From DATMNI01 sp035570275 (GTDB lineage: Bacteria; Acidobacteriota; Terriglobia; Bryobacterales; Bryobacteraceae): a stretch of 12,418 nucleotides of DNA. Positions 1-7,373 of the stretch are shown here, piece after piece. The notes beneath the pieces were generated by a model. It was given only the letters and a program-made list of their open reading frames with translations, searched no databases and had not been told where the DNA came from. Every line of letters begins with the position of its first letter. Within the stretch, counting starts at the first letter, position 1. The stretch is from the NCBI GenBank assembly GCA_035570275.1, contig DATMNI010000451.1, positions 1 through 12,418 on the forward strand, in the 5' to 3' direction. Position numbers and translations under genes: made by a program.

Positions 1-342
1 GCTGCTATAGTTGGTGACCGCGAGGTCTAACCGGCCGTCGCCATTGAAGTCCGCCGCGACCACCTCCTGCGGAAAATCGCCAACGGCAACCGTGCCTCCC
101 GGCGTGAAACCACCGCCGCCATTGCCGAAAAGGAGGGTCACCGTGCCGCCTTTCACGGTGAGGTTGACCACGGCCAGGTCGAGTTTGCCATCGCCGTTGA
201 AATCTCCCATTGCCATTCCATTGGGAAAGGCGCCGGCTGCGAAGGGACTGCCCGCGGGGCTTAGCAGCGTGCCCGCGGGAACGGCGGCGGTTGCTCCCTG
301 AGCCAGCACGAGGAAGGTCAACAAGAAAGAGATTTTGCTCAC
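1..342 (-). CDS. FG-GAP/VCBS repeat protein, exported, N-terminal part (runs off window)
   Basis: The frame is open from a GTG at 342 to the window edge, giving 114 codons of an N-terminus. Residues 1-20 (V/M-SKISFLLTFLVLAQGATA) look like a Sec signal peptide with one lysine and a hydrophobic core. Two calcium-binding FG-GAP signatures follow, 51 residues apart: DFNGDGKLD at 47-55 and DFNGDGRLD at 98-106, each followed by a hydrophobic strand (LAV). Such repeats form beta-propeller blades in secreted or surface proteins; the ligand cannot be told from this fragment. An in-frame TAA lies immediately before the GTG, so no longer N-terminus is possible. No Shine-Dalgarno is visible, and a TATAAT sits only 2 nt upstream, so the start is either leaderless or slightly misplaced. 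The gene follows the vWA gene by about 100 nt and probably has its own promoter. Confidence 0.8.
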   Translation of the reverse strand, partial: MSKISFLLTFLVLAQGATAAVPAGTLLSPAGSPFAAGAFPNGMAMGDFNGDGKLDLAVVNLTVKGGTVTLLFGNGGGGFTPGGTVAVGDFPQEVVAADFNGDGRLDLAVTNYSS

Positions 343-344
343 TT

Positions 345-350
345 ATTATA
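345..350 (-). promoter_or_regulatory. possible -10 box of the FG-GAP gene
   Basis: The minus strand reads a perfect TATAAT ending 2 nt before the GTG at 342. The best -35 candidate, about 18 nt further upstream, is a poor TTAATT. If the box is used, transcription would start inside or at the GTG, implying a leaderless mRNA. Confidence 0.35.
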
Positions 351-443
351 CGATAACGCAGCCGGCGTAATTAATGTATGTTGCGGGTCTCTATATCTTG
401 AGTTTGGCGGTTGCGCTCTTGCGGAACCCTGGCGGTGCTGCCT

Positions 444-1340
444 TCAATCCGGCCAGTAGCCCTGGCGGGCGCGAATGCGCGCGTCTTCGGCGCCGTCCAC
501 CGTGATCTTGATGGGGCGCCAGGACGTGCCTGCCCCTTCCGGAAGCTTCCAGGAGAGCAAATAGGTGTGTTGCAGGTTACGGCTGATTTCGGAAAACACC
601 TCGCCGATTTTGTCGGGTTTGGTCAGACGGAAGGCAACGCCTCCAGTGTCGGCCGCCAGCTCTTCCAGAATCTTCATCAGCTTGCCGTCCTTGAGCGCGG
701 AGCCCACGGCGATTACATAAATCGGCACGCCGTAGTGGCGCGCCTGGCGGGACGCCCCGGCTGCGTTTAAAATGCTGGCGTTATCGTCACCGTCGGTAAA
801 CACAACCAGAGCCTTCTTGCCCTGGCGGGTTTCCAGATCGCGCGAGACCTGGGACACGGCATCGAACAGACGCGTCATCCCCGCGGCGCTGGTGCGCATC
901 ACCGCCTGCTTCAACTGTTTCTTATCCGTGGTGAACTTCTGCGCCACCTGGAGCGTCCGGTTGAAGGTGTACAGTGCGATGGACTCTTCCGCCCTCAGCT
1001 CGTCGACAAAATGCACCACGGCGGTCTTTAGTGTGGGCAGATAGTCTGTCATGCTGCCAGTGGTATCGAGCAGCAGGGCGCAGGACAACACCTCCTCGGC
1101 GCCTTCGAAGACAGCCAGGGGCTGCGCCTGGCCGGCATCCAGCACCTGGAACCGGCCGCGGGTGAGATTGGGCAGCGGGTTGCCGCGCTTGTCGAAGATG
1201 CTGGCATACACCTGGATCAGGCGGGCCTCGGCTCGAAAAGTGGGGAGCGCCGGGTCAACCCCCTGCGCCATGGCAACCTGCGGTATCAGGCAGGTCAGCC
1301 CTGTGGCAAGAGTCACGATCACAAGCGTCAGACGCATCAT
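444..1340 (-). CDS. VWFA-related (acidobacterial type) secreted protein
   Basis: A 298-residue protein with a Sec signal peptide (residues 1-25, AMA cleavage motif before Q26). A beta-rich segment follows (residues 33-82, with GNPLPNLTRGRF resembling the usual 'V.D..G..V..L....F.V.D.G' strand region), then a von Willebrand A domain. The MIDAS metal site looks complete: DTTGS at 92-96 (D92, T94, S96), T156 in GMTRLFDAV, and FTDGDD at 181-186. Length and architecture fit the VWFA-related domain family expanded in Acidobacteria. These are thought to be exported, metal-dependent adhesion or scaffold proteins, but their ligands are unknown. A GGGGAG Shine-Dalgarno lies 6 nt upstream. The start codon overlaps the TGA of the TPR gene as ATGA, indicating translational coupling and a shared transcript. 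A second ATG follows the first directly. I am sure of the domain, not of the partner. Confidence 0.92.
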   Translation of the reverse strand: MMRLTLVIVTLATGLTCLIPQVAMAQGVDPALPTFRAEARLIQVYASIFDKRGNPLPNLTRGRFQVLDAGQAQPLAVFEGAEEVLSCALLLDTTGSMTDYLPTLKTAVVHFVDELRAEESIALYTFNRTLQVAQKFTTDKKQLKQAVMRTSAAGMTRLFDAVSQVSRDLETRQGKKALVVFTDGDDNASILNAAGASRQARHYGVPIYVIAVGSALKDGKLMKILEELAADTGGVAFRLTKPDKIGEVFSEISRNLQHTYLLSWKLPEGAGTSWRPIKITVDGAEDARIRARQGYWPD

Positions 1341-4300
1341 AAGATACTCCCCATCACGTCCCGAAGCCGGGCGGCATCAAAGTCGCTATAGGCCGAGATG
1401 ACCGCCTGCCAATCGTGCACGGTGGTCATTTGGATATCGCTCAACACCTCGCGTGCCGCAGCCTCGGCGACCGCGGAAAGCGCCCCCGCCGGAAGCGCCT
1501 GATCGGCGAAAAGGCAGGCCAGGTACAACTTGAATTCGGCCACACGCTCAGCCAGATAGTCGGGGAAGATGACGGTGGCCGAATCCTCATACGGGGCCAG
1601 TTCCACCAGGGCGGGCGTGGTGTAGCGGCGGACATGCACCAAAGCCGGACCCAGCTCGCCAGCCCCTTCGGGAACGGCGCCGGCATAGGCGAGGTACTCC
1701 GCAATGGCGGGCGATTGCTCCGGCTGCCGGACCCCGGCCGCCCGCAAACGGGCCGCCAGGAAATACAGGTCGGTGAGCGAGAGCGAGGGCCACAGCGAAT
1801 CCCAATCGCGGCGCGCGAGGGCCAGCAGCAGCCGCGCCCGCCGGTTCAATGACAGCAGGCCGTAGGTGGCGGTGCCGACGGTAACACGCAGCCCATCGTC
1901 GCCGGCGGCCAGCACCAGCCAGTCCTTCGCCGCGTTGACCTGCACGGCGATGGCGCGGAGCGTCTTCGGCGTCACCCTGGTCCAATTCGTGGTCCGGATA
2001 GCTCCGAGCAATGCCGCGGCGACGGCTTCCGAGTTGGGGTCTACATTCCTTAGGCCAGCCGCCGCGGCAGACCCGGTAACCGGCGCCAGACCGTCGAAGC
2101 CGCCGGTGACGTAGCTGCCAAGGCCCTCGCTGGATTTCTGCAGGTAGCCGATCGAAAAGTAGTCGCGGCGGTCGCCCGGCAGCGCAAACTGGTGTTTCCG
2201 CAGGAACAGCGGATCCTGGGCCAGCAGATCGTCGGCGCGGAAATGCGCGGCGTAGATCTGGCCGGCCAGCGCCTCCACCGTGCGGAACGTCAGCAGGTCC
2301 CAATACTCGGCGGCGAACTTCGGCAGATCTTTGGAGAGTTTTTTCCGGGCCGCTTCCTTCTGCAAACGAGCGTTCAAGGCGGCGAACCGCGCCGGGTCGC
2401 CAATCTTCAGCATCTCGCGCACCTCGGCGGTCTCTTTGGATGCCTTCGGGCTCTCCACCTCCTGCAAGGCCTTGGAAATCTCGACGATCACCGCCGCCAC
2501 CGCGTGCGCATCTCCTTTTCCCGAGGCCAGCGCGCCCAGGGCGGTGTGGAGCTTGAGCAACTCATCGAGCCGCGGCACTTTTTGCGTTTCCAGAATTCGG
2601 TCGTAGCTGCGCCGCGCGGTCTCGCCGGGATTGACGGTTTTGCCTCCAGGCAAAGGCACTGCCCGATCCGGATCTGTCACCAGAATTTCGCGCAGGGACG
2701 TGCTCCCGGGCGCGGCTCCCACGGCGGGCATATAGGCCGCCAGCGCGTCCAGTGAAGCTTTGGCCCATTCCCCTGGCGATTGCGCCTGGTTCATGGCCTT
2801 GGAAAAACTAAGCAGCAGAGCGGCCGCCCTGGCGGGGTCAAGCCGGTGTGAATCCTCAGCCGCGGCAAAGAGGTACAGCACGGACTGAAACAGCCCTGCG
2901 GCCAGGTTAGCCCGTTTCCAGTCCAACGGCCGCACTTTCTCAGCGAAGCCGAAGATCTCGCGGAAGTTTGCCGCCTCCAGGCCGCGCAGGCGCGTGAAAT
3001 ATCCATACAGGCCCTCGGCGGAGGAGAACTTCTCGGCCAGCAGCAGCGCCGAAGCTTCATCCAGGGGGTCGCCGCGCCCCTCATCCACGCGAATCACGGC
3101 CAGCAGGTTCTGCCACTCTCCGTATCTCAGTCCACTCTGGGTGTATGAGTTCCTGACCAGGCGCAACAGGATCTCGTCTTCCAGTTCCGGGGTGGTGACG
3201 CGCGAGAGCTTCTTCAAACGGCGCTCCGTGGTTTCGACGGAGCCCGACTTCCCCTTGGCCAGCATCCAGACCTCCGGCCCGCCGGGGAATTCCAGACGCC
3301 CGTCGCTATCGATGGGGACTTCCCGAAAGAGATCTTCGATCGACGCCGATCCGAGCTCGCGGCCGGCTCTGTGATCCACCTGGTGGGAGTCGCGGAACAC
3401 CTCGTAAAAGGCGGTGGTTCGCGCCTGGCTGGCGGTGAAAAACCGCTGCCGCTGGAAATCCAACTGCGACAGCAGGAAGTAGAATCTGAGGAGCCTGCCA
3501 TCGTCCTTGTCGAGCAATTCGCGCAGGAAGCGGCGCGGGTCGGCCGGCTGTGCCTTGGTGAGAGCCGCCCAGACGGGGGCGGCCGAATCGCCGCCGGGCA
3601 CCTGAACGCGTCCGCCGGCGATCTGCAGACAGGAGGAGTAGAGTCCCAGAAGCGCGCCGTACTTCTCGGCGAGCCGCTTCATTCCAACCAATTGGACCAG
3701 CAGTTCCGCCGACCCCGGCTCCATGTTGGAAAGCGCGGCATAGAGTGCCGCCATGGGCTGGTTGCGGACCATGGCCTCCAGGAAGCCACCCGCATAATGC
3801 TCTCCCGGGTAGAACTGCTGCTGCCAGGCTTTCTCGGCGGGGAAGATCTCCGCGGGCTCGTCTTCCATTTCGAGCGAAAACTCGCGGCCGGCCTGCAAGC
3901 TTTCCTGCATGGAAACGACATCGATCGCCAGGGCGGCGGCCAGATCCTGGTGCCGCGTGCGCTTGCCTTTGGCGGCCGGTTCGACAATCCGCTTTCCCCC
4001 TTCGCGGCGCGTGCGCCAACCAATCAGCGCCAGCACGCGTTCGGTGAGTTGCGCCGAGTTCTTGTTCTCCAGCGACAGGCGCACGATGGTTTTTCCGCCG
4101 GTGCGCTTGCCCATCGCGGCCAGATCGGCCAGCACGTGAAAGTATTCGATGAGGCCTTCGCGATACTTCTCCGACGCCGGGGTCTTGTTTTTGGCGGGTG
4201 GGATGAAGGCCGAGAGGGTGCGGCTGTAATCCGCCAGAAAAGCATCCGCGGAGCTCTGCTGCGGTCCGCGCGCAGTGAACAACAGGGCGCGCAATCCGCC

Positions 4301-6382
4301 CTGGACGCTGACCGTGGAAGCGTCCGCCGGGGGCGCAATCGGAGCACACTGCGGCGAGCCGAGAAGCTTGGCGAAGCGCTCGCAGGCGGCGTTATCGCCT
4401 TCGCGGATGGAGGCGCGAAGTCCGCGCTCCGCCGCCGGCCGCCAGACGGATTCGTTCTCACCGGCGCCACGCAGCGCCTCCACCAGCGGCTCGTAGTACT
4501 TCGGCGACCCGCCTCCGTAGCGGTCTTCAAAATCCGCGGCGCGCCGCAGCAGATCGCGATCCTTGATCTGGACGGTTTCCGCCTGCAGGAAGAGCCGCGA
4601 ATCCTCGATGCGGTCGAGCGCGGTGAGCGCATCGGCTTCGATGGCAGCCAGGCGCGCGGATTTCGGCGCCGCGGCCACACCGGCCTCGGCCGCGGAGAGC
4701 GCCTTGTCCCAGGTTCCTGCATCCTTGTAGATGCGGGCCAGCCCATAGTGGCCCGGCTCATAGGCCCGATCCAGCTCGATACTGCGCGCCCACAGCTTGA
4801 GCGCGTCTGGTGGCTGGCCGAGGCGCTCCGCGTAGACGGCGAAGCGGCTGACCAGAGACAGATCGGCCGCAAGCAAACCAATGCCGGTTTGCAAATGGCG
4901 TTTGGCTGCGCCGGCGTCCGCCGTCTCCAGGTAGTAGTCCAGCAATTGGGTACGCCTGTCCCACATGTCCGGCTTACGCTTCAAAACCTCCTCCAGCGCC
5001 AGCGCGACATCGGGCTTGCGGCCGAGGGTCTGTTGGGTGTCCGCCAGTTTCAGCCATAGCGGAACGCGGTCCGGTTCGCGCCGCACAGCCTCGCGGTAGT
5101 GCTCCGCGGCGCCGGCGTGATCCTTGAGGGCGAGCCGGATATCGCCCAGTATGGCGGCCGACTGCGGATGATCCGCCTGGTATTCGCGGGCGCGCAGCAG
5201 GCAGCGTTCGGCGTTGGCGCCGTCAGCGGCACCCCAGTATGCATAGCCGAGCATGGACCAGTGCGGGCCGTCGGCCGGCTCCAGTTCCACAACCCGCACA
5301 GCATGGCGAACGACGGAGGCATGGTCGCCGGCGCGTTCGGCGAAGCCGGCAGCCAGTTTCAGGCTGTCCAGATCGTAGGGATTGACTGCCAGCAGACGGG
5401 CCAGATCGTCCGCGCTGGCGGCCGGCGGATTCGCCGAGACCTTGGCGCGCAAGGCCAGAAACTCGCCATATAGGGCCGGCTCAGGCAGCGCCCGTGCGCC
5501 GGTGTTCCAGACCCAGGGAATCTGGCGGTCCTCCCCGGAGCCGATGCGGAAATGCAGGGGAATCGCGCGAAATCCCTCGGGCGGCGCCCACGCCGGAATC
5601 TTGACTTCGAACCAGCGGGGCTCAGATGCGGCGTGTTCCGATGCGGGCTGCCCGGCGGCGGGCCCGGTGGCGGCGTGTTCAGATGCGGGCTGCCCGGCGG
5701 CGGCAGCGAATTCGGCAGGGCTTGATGGGGCAACGTCGCCGGCAGCGGCCCGCAGCACCGGCGCCCAGGTGGGTTCGGCCGTGCCCTCCGGGTAGCAGTG
5801 CGAAAACCGGATGCGCCGTTCGAGCAGCGTGCGCAGCAGCAGACCGTACGCGTATTCGTGGAGCTCGGGCGCGAGCGGCGGCTCCGGTCCAACAAAGAGG
5901 ACCTGCTTCCAACCGGTGGCGGGCGCGGGGATGGAGCGCACATACGCGAGCAGTGCCGCGAACGGCAGGGGCCCTGATCCGCCGCCTGCTCCGGCAGCGA
6001 GGGACTTCATGGCGGCGGTCACCTGTGGCCGCGAATTGGCTAACTCCACGTGCGGTTCCGCAGGCGGGGACAGCGCGACGAACTCAAAGGAAAGCTTCCG
6101 GTTCCTGGTGAAGAGCGCCGCCAAGCCGGCACTCCAGGTCTTCGCCTGGGGACTGTCCAGCACTCCGGCATCGAACACGATGGTCAGGGCGGCATCGACC
6201 AGGGCCGGCTCAGGCGTTACGGACTGACTGGCGGCCTGACCGGCGACAGGAATGGCGACCTTACCAGCGCTGGGAGCAGTAAATTCGACACTCGCTGGCG
6301 GCTCCGTACCCGGCCCCTTGAGGAGTAGAGACTGTGGGCGAAGGGGCAGGGCAGCCGCCGTAAGCAGGAGCGCGCCAAACAA
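1337..6382 (-). CDS. giant exported TPR protein with degenerate vWA-like N-terminus
   Basis: A 1,681-residue frame. The N-terminus is a hydrophobic signal sequence (LFGALLLTAAALPL). Residues about 64-200 alternate strands and helices like a vWA/Rossmann fold (ALTIVFDAGVLDS at the first strand, KQVLFVGPEP where vWA domains carry TDG), but the MIDAS residues are missing. Residues about 215-258 are an Ala/Pro/Gly linker with a 14-residue tandem duplication. Residues about 323-600 contain consecutive TPR-like helical hairpins, for example W-x-x-L-G-Y-A-Y-x-x-A and L-A-R-I-Y-K-D-A-G-x-x-D-K-A-L. The remaining 1,000 residues look alpha-helical and match no domain I recognise. The TTG at 6382 is the first conventional start but has no Shine-Dalgarno and gives an uncharged signal n-region. 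A CTG at 6403, with GGAG 4 nt upstream, would add seven residues including an arginine and may be the true start. It likely scaffolds protein contacts in the envelope together with the coupled vWA gene. Confidence 0.85.
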   Translation of the reverse strand: MFGALLLTAAALPLRPQSLLLKGPGTEPPASVEFTAPSAGKVAIPVAGQAASQSVTPEPALVDAALTIVFDAGVLDSPQAKTWSAGLAALFTRNRKLSFEFVALSPPAEPHVELANSRPQVTAAMKSLAAGAGGGSGPLPFAALLAYVRSIPAPATGWKQVLFVGPEPPLAPELHEYAYGLLLRTLLERRIRFSHCYPEGTAEPTWAPVLRAAAGDVAPSSPAEFAAAAGQPASEHAATGPAAGQPASEHAASEPRWFEVKIPAWAPPEGFRAIPLHFRIGSGEDRQIPWVWNTGARALPEPALYGEFLALRAKVSANPPAASADDLARLLAVNPYDLDSLKLAAGFAERAGDHASVVRHAVRVVELEPADGPHWSMLGYAYWGAADGANAERCLLRAREYQADHPQSAAILGDIRLALKDHAGAAEHYREAVRREPDRVPLWLKLADTQQTLGRKPDVALALEEVLKRKPDMWDRRTQLLDYYLETADAGAAKRHLQTGIGLLAADLSLVSRFAVYAERLGQPPDALKLWARSIELDRAYEPGHYGLARIYKDAGTWDKALSAAEAGVAAAPKSARLAAIEADALTALDRIEDSRLFLQAETVQIKDRDLLRRAADFEDRYGGGSPKYYEPLVEALRGAGENESVWRPAAERGLRASIREGDNAACERFAKLLGSPQCAPIAPPADASTVSVQGGLRALLFTARGPQQSSADAFLADYSRTLSAFIPPAKNKTPASEKYREGLIEYFHVLADLAAMGKRTGGKTIVRLSLENKNSAQLTERVLALIGWRTRREGGKRIVEPAAKGKRTRHQDLAAALAIDVVSMQESLQAGREFSLEMEDEPAEIFPAEKAWQQQFYPGEHYAGGFLEAMVRNQPMAALYAALSNMEPGSAELLVQLVGMKRLAEKYGALLGLYSSCLQIAGGRVQVPGGDSAAPVWAALTKAQPADPRRFLRELLDKDDGRLLRFYFLLSQLDFQRQRFFTASQARTTAFYEVFRDSHQVDHRAGRELGSASIEDLFREVPIDSDGRLEFPGGPEVWMLAKGKSGSVETTERRLKKLSRVTTPELEDEILLRLVRNSYTQSGLRYGEWQNLLAVIRVDEGRGDPLDEASALLLAEKFSSAEGLYGYFTRLRGLEAANFREIFGFAEKVRPLDWKRANLAAGLFQSVLYLFAAAEDSHRLDPARAAALLLSFSKAMNQAQSPGEWAKASLDALAAYMPAVGAAPGSTSLREILVTDPDRAVPLPGGKTVNPGETARRSYDRILETQKVPRLDELLKLHTALGALASGKGDAHAVAAVIVEISKALQEVESPKASKETAEVREMLKIGDPARFAALNARLQKEAARKKLSKDLPKFAAEYWDLLTFRTVEALAGQIYAAHFRADDLLAQDPLFLRKHQFALPGDRRDYFSIGYLQKSSEGLGSYVTGGFDGLAPVTGSAAAAGLRNVDPNSEAVAAALLGAIRTTNWTRVTPKTLRAIAVQVNAAKDWLVLAAGDDGLRVTVGTATYGLLSLNRRARLLLALARRDWDSLWPSLSLTDLYFLAARLRAAGVRQPEQSPAIAEYLAYAGAVPEGAGELGPALVHVRRYTTPALVELAPYEDSATVIFPDYLAERVAEFKLYLACLFADQALPAGALSAVAEAAAREVLSDIQMTTVHDWQAVISAYSDFDAARLRDVMGSIL
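5628..5702 (-). repeat. 42-nt in-frame tandem duplication in the TPR gene
   Basis: Two 33-nt copies (5628-5660 and 5670-5702) differ at one base and are separated by 9 nt, giving a period of 42 nt or 14 residues. The protein reads AAGQPASEHAA twice in the linker before the TPR region. Near-identity at the DNA level suggests a recent slippage duplication. It lies in a low-complexity linker and is unlikely to affect the fold. Confidence 0.85.
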
Positions 6383-6445
6383 GAGCGCCCGTGCAGAAAC
6401 CAGCGGTCTCCGGATACTGAAATTGATACTGGGATTCAGGTCCGT

Positions 6446-6454
6446 ATTATAACA
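6446..6454 (-). promoter_or_regulatory. extended -10 promoter of the TPR-vWA operon
   Basis: The minus strand reads TGTTATAAT, a perfect -10 hexamer with the TGn extension that can substitute for a -35 box. No convincing -35 hexamer is seen 16-18 nt upstream. It lies about 43 nt before the CTG candidate start and 64 nt before the TTG candidate start, giving a plausible leader length. Confidence 0.5.
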
Positions 6455-6484
6455 GACGTTTTGTCAGGATTCCGTATCGGGAAA

Positions 6485-6504
6485 CCGCTTGCTTACGCGC
6501 GCGG
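6485..6504. repeat. small palindromic intergenic element (KPLAYARGSE-type)
   Basis: The sequence CCGCTTGC-TTAC-GCGCGCGG is an imperfect 8-bp hairpin (two U-G wobbles on plus-strand RNA) in the gap between the selenoprotein stop and the TPR promoter. Translated on the plus strand, the region gives KPLAYARGSE. From memory, this peptide recurs in spurious small ORFs of acidobacterial and related genomes, suggesting a dispersed repeat. On the minus strand it is followed by TTT and could weakly terminate the upstream operon. Confidence 0.45.
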
Positions 6505-6526
6505 CTCCGAGGCTACTGGCTTAAAT

Positions 6527-6911
6527 CTAGCGGCCCACCAGCGCGGCTTCCAGTCCCACCTGCACCTTCACTACCGGGCCATCGAAGAACGCCGCCGCGG
6601 GAATCTGGCCGGCCCATACTGCGCCCGGCGGGTATACGGCCGCCAGGTCCCAAAGCACGGCCTCTTGTTCGCAGCAATGCTGTTTCGGTTGCGGCGGGTG
6701 GACGTCCGCGGCCAGACGCTTCGCCAGAGTGTGGCGCGGATCCCAGAACTGGCGCGCCCGGGAATCCTTCAACCGCTGCAGGACCAGGCTGGTGGGCGCG
6801 CCGATATCGGTCGCCAGCATCGGTTCCCACACGGCGAAGACCCGCACCTTGACGGCCGGGGTGCCGATCGAGAATCTGCTGGACTGCGGAGGCCCCCCGC
6901 AGGCAGGTGGT
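6527..6911 (-). CDS. thioredoxin-like C-terminal part of the selenoprotein gene (after UGA; contains frameshift)
   Basis: This is the continuation of the gene starting at 7373. Directly after the TGA, the original frame reads TTCLRGASAVQQILDRH (17 codons), completing a U-x-x-C redox motif at the start of a helix, as in thioredoxin folds. At the CCCC run 6861-6858 the coding frame moves by one base. From 6859 the frame reads PAVKVRVFAVWEPMLATD and continues for 110 codons to the TAG at 6527. The tail has a beta strand (VKVRVFAVWEP), a conserved-looking WDPRHTLAKRL segment, a vicinal KQHCCEQ pair and a closing LWDLAAVYPPGAVW / IPAAAFFDGPVV region typical of the last thioredoxin strands. An automatic caller would probably report it as a separate gene from an ATG at 6949, but the first 30 residues of that reading are out-of-frame nonsense without a Shine-Dalgarno. 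Likely role: thiol/selenol redox chemistry or metal binding. The fold is inferred from pattern only. Confidence 0.75.
6857..6863 (-). other. one-base frameshift site (CCCC run) inside the selenoprotein gene
   Basis: The upstream frame ends usefully at ...ILDRH (CAC 6863-6861) and the downstream frame begins at CCG 6859-6857. Removing one C from the run 6861-6858 fuses them into DRHPAVKVRVFAVW with no gap. A homopolymer sequencing error or a fresh indel are both simple explanations. Programmed +1 shifting is possible but has no supporting signal here. Confidence 0.7.
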
Positions 6912-6914
6912 TCA
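6884..6914 (-). promoter_or_regulatory. in-frame UGA (Sec) with bacterial SECIS-like hairpin
   Basis: The TGA is at 6914-6912. A perfect 6-bp GC-rich stem, CUGCGG (6902-6897) with CCGCAG (6889-6884), closes a 7-nt loop beginning with G (GGGGCCU; a G-U pair could tighten it). The apical loop starts about 15 nt after the UGA and has G at its first positions, close to the published general model for bacterial SECIS elements recognised by SelB. The hairpin lies within the coding sequence, as bacterial SECIS elements do. Confidence 0.65.
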
Positions 6915-7373
6915 AGTCGGCGAGAGGAGGGCGATGACCCGGTATTCATTTTGCGCCCGGTTGAATTCGGTTTTCAACGCTTCCATGGACCGCGCGTCCA
7001 TTTCGGCGAGAGGCGGTTGGCCAGCGGGCGGTGTGTAGGAGAACAGGCCGGAGGGCAAGCGGTCAGCCAGCAGGCTGGCTACAACCTGGGGCATCAGGAT
7101 CATGGCCAGCACCAGCACGGCGCACACCCAGAAGATCGCCAGGCTCAGCCGGCTGCGGCGCTGGCAAGTGCCCTGGCGGCTATAGAGTTGTACCAGGCCA
7201 AAAATGAGAAGTGCGCCCGAGATGGCTAGCATCCACGGGCGCAAAGGGGCAAGCACGGCGCCGAGGCCAGCCGCACCCGCCGCCGCGGCAAAGCCGAACG
7301 GCAGGCAGCAGGCCAGGCAGGAAACCGCGGAAATGACCGCGGCGACCGGCGCGAGTTTCTCGAAGTGCTTCAA
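6912..7373 (-). CDS. MerT-like membrane domain, N-terminal part of a UGA-containing selenoprotein gene
   Basis: 153 codons run from a TTG at 7373 to the TGA at 6914, read here as selenocysteine residue 154. There are three hydrophobic helices: about 9-40 with vicinal cysteines (SCLACCLPFGF, C19, C22, C23), 45-64, and 76-103. A cysteine (C70) in a basic loop lies between helices 2 and 3. This pattern (three helices, CC in helix 1, Cys in the cytosolic loop, 'RPWMLAISGALLIFGL') resembles MerT mercuric transporters. After a Pro-rich linker (104-125), the start of a thioredoxin-like domain follows: helix MDARSMEALKTEFNRA and strand EYRVIALLSPT, ending exactly at the UGA. The TTG directly abuts the TAG of the DUF1326 gene in the same frame and has no Shine-Dalgarno, so translation is probably reinitiated by coupling. 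Metal transport is inferred from resemblance; the linkage to a redox domain suggests a joint role. Confidence 0.78.
   Translation of the reverse strand: MKHFEKLAPVAAVISAVSCLACCLPFGFAAAAGAAGLGAVLAPLRPWMLAISGALLIFGLVQLYSRQGTCQRRSRLSLAIFWVCAVLVLAMILMPQVVASLLADRLPSGLFSYTPPAGQPPLAEMDARSMEALKTEFNRAQNEYRVIALLSPT

Noticed and set aside
3371..5059. 562-codon open frame on the plus strand
   Set aside because: It lies wholly antisense to the TPR gene. Long antisense frames are common in GC-rich DNA, and its product has no recognisable domain or signal.
6513..6830. 105-codon minus-strand frame in the same frame as the MerT-like part
   Set aside because: Its Arg/Gly/Pro-rich translation is what the unshifted frame gives after the CCCC site. 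The neighbouring frame gives a coherent thioredoxin-like protein instead.
6912..6914. TGA as an ordinary stop or pseudogene mutation
   Set aside because: Kept as an alternative, but its exact position at the first redox residue of a U-x-x-C motif and the hairpin directly behind it make selenocysteine the better reading.
6461..6937. 158-codon plus-strand frame beginning in the palindromic element
   Set aside because: It is a shadow of the selenoprotein gene; only its first residues (KPLAYARGSE) matter, as a repeat signature.
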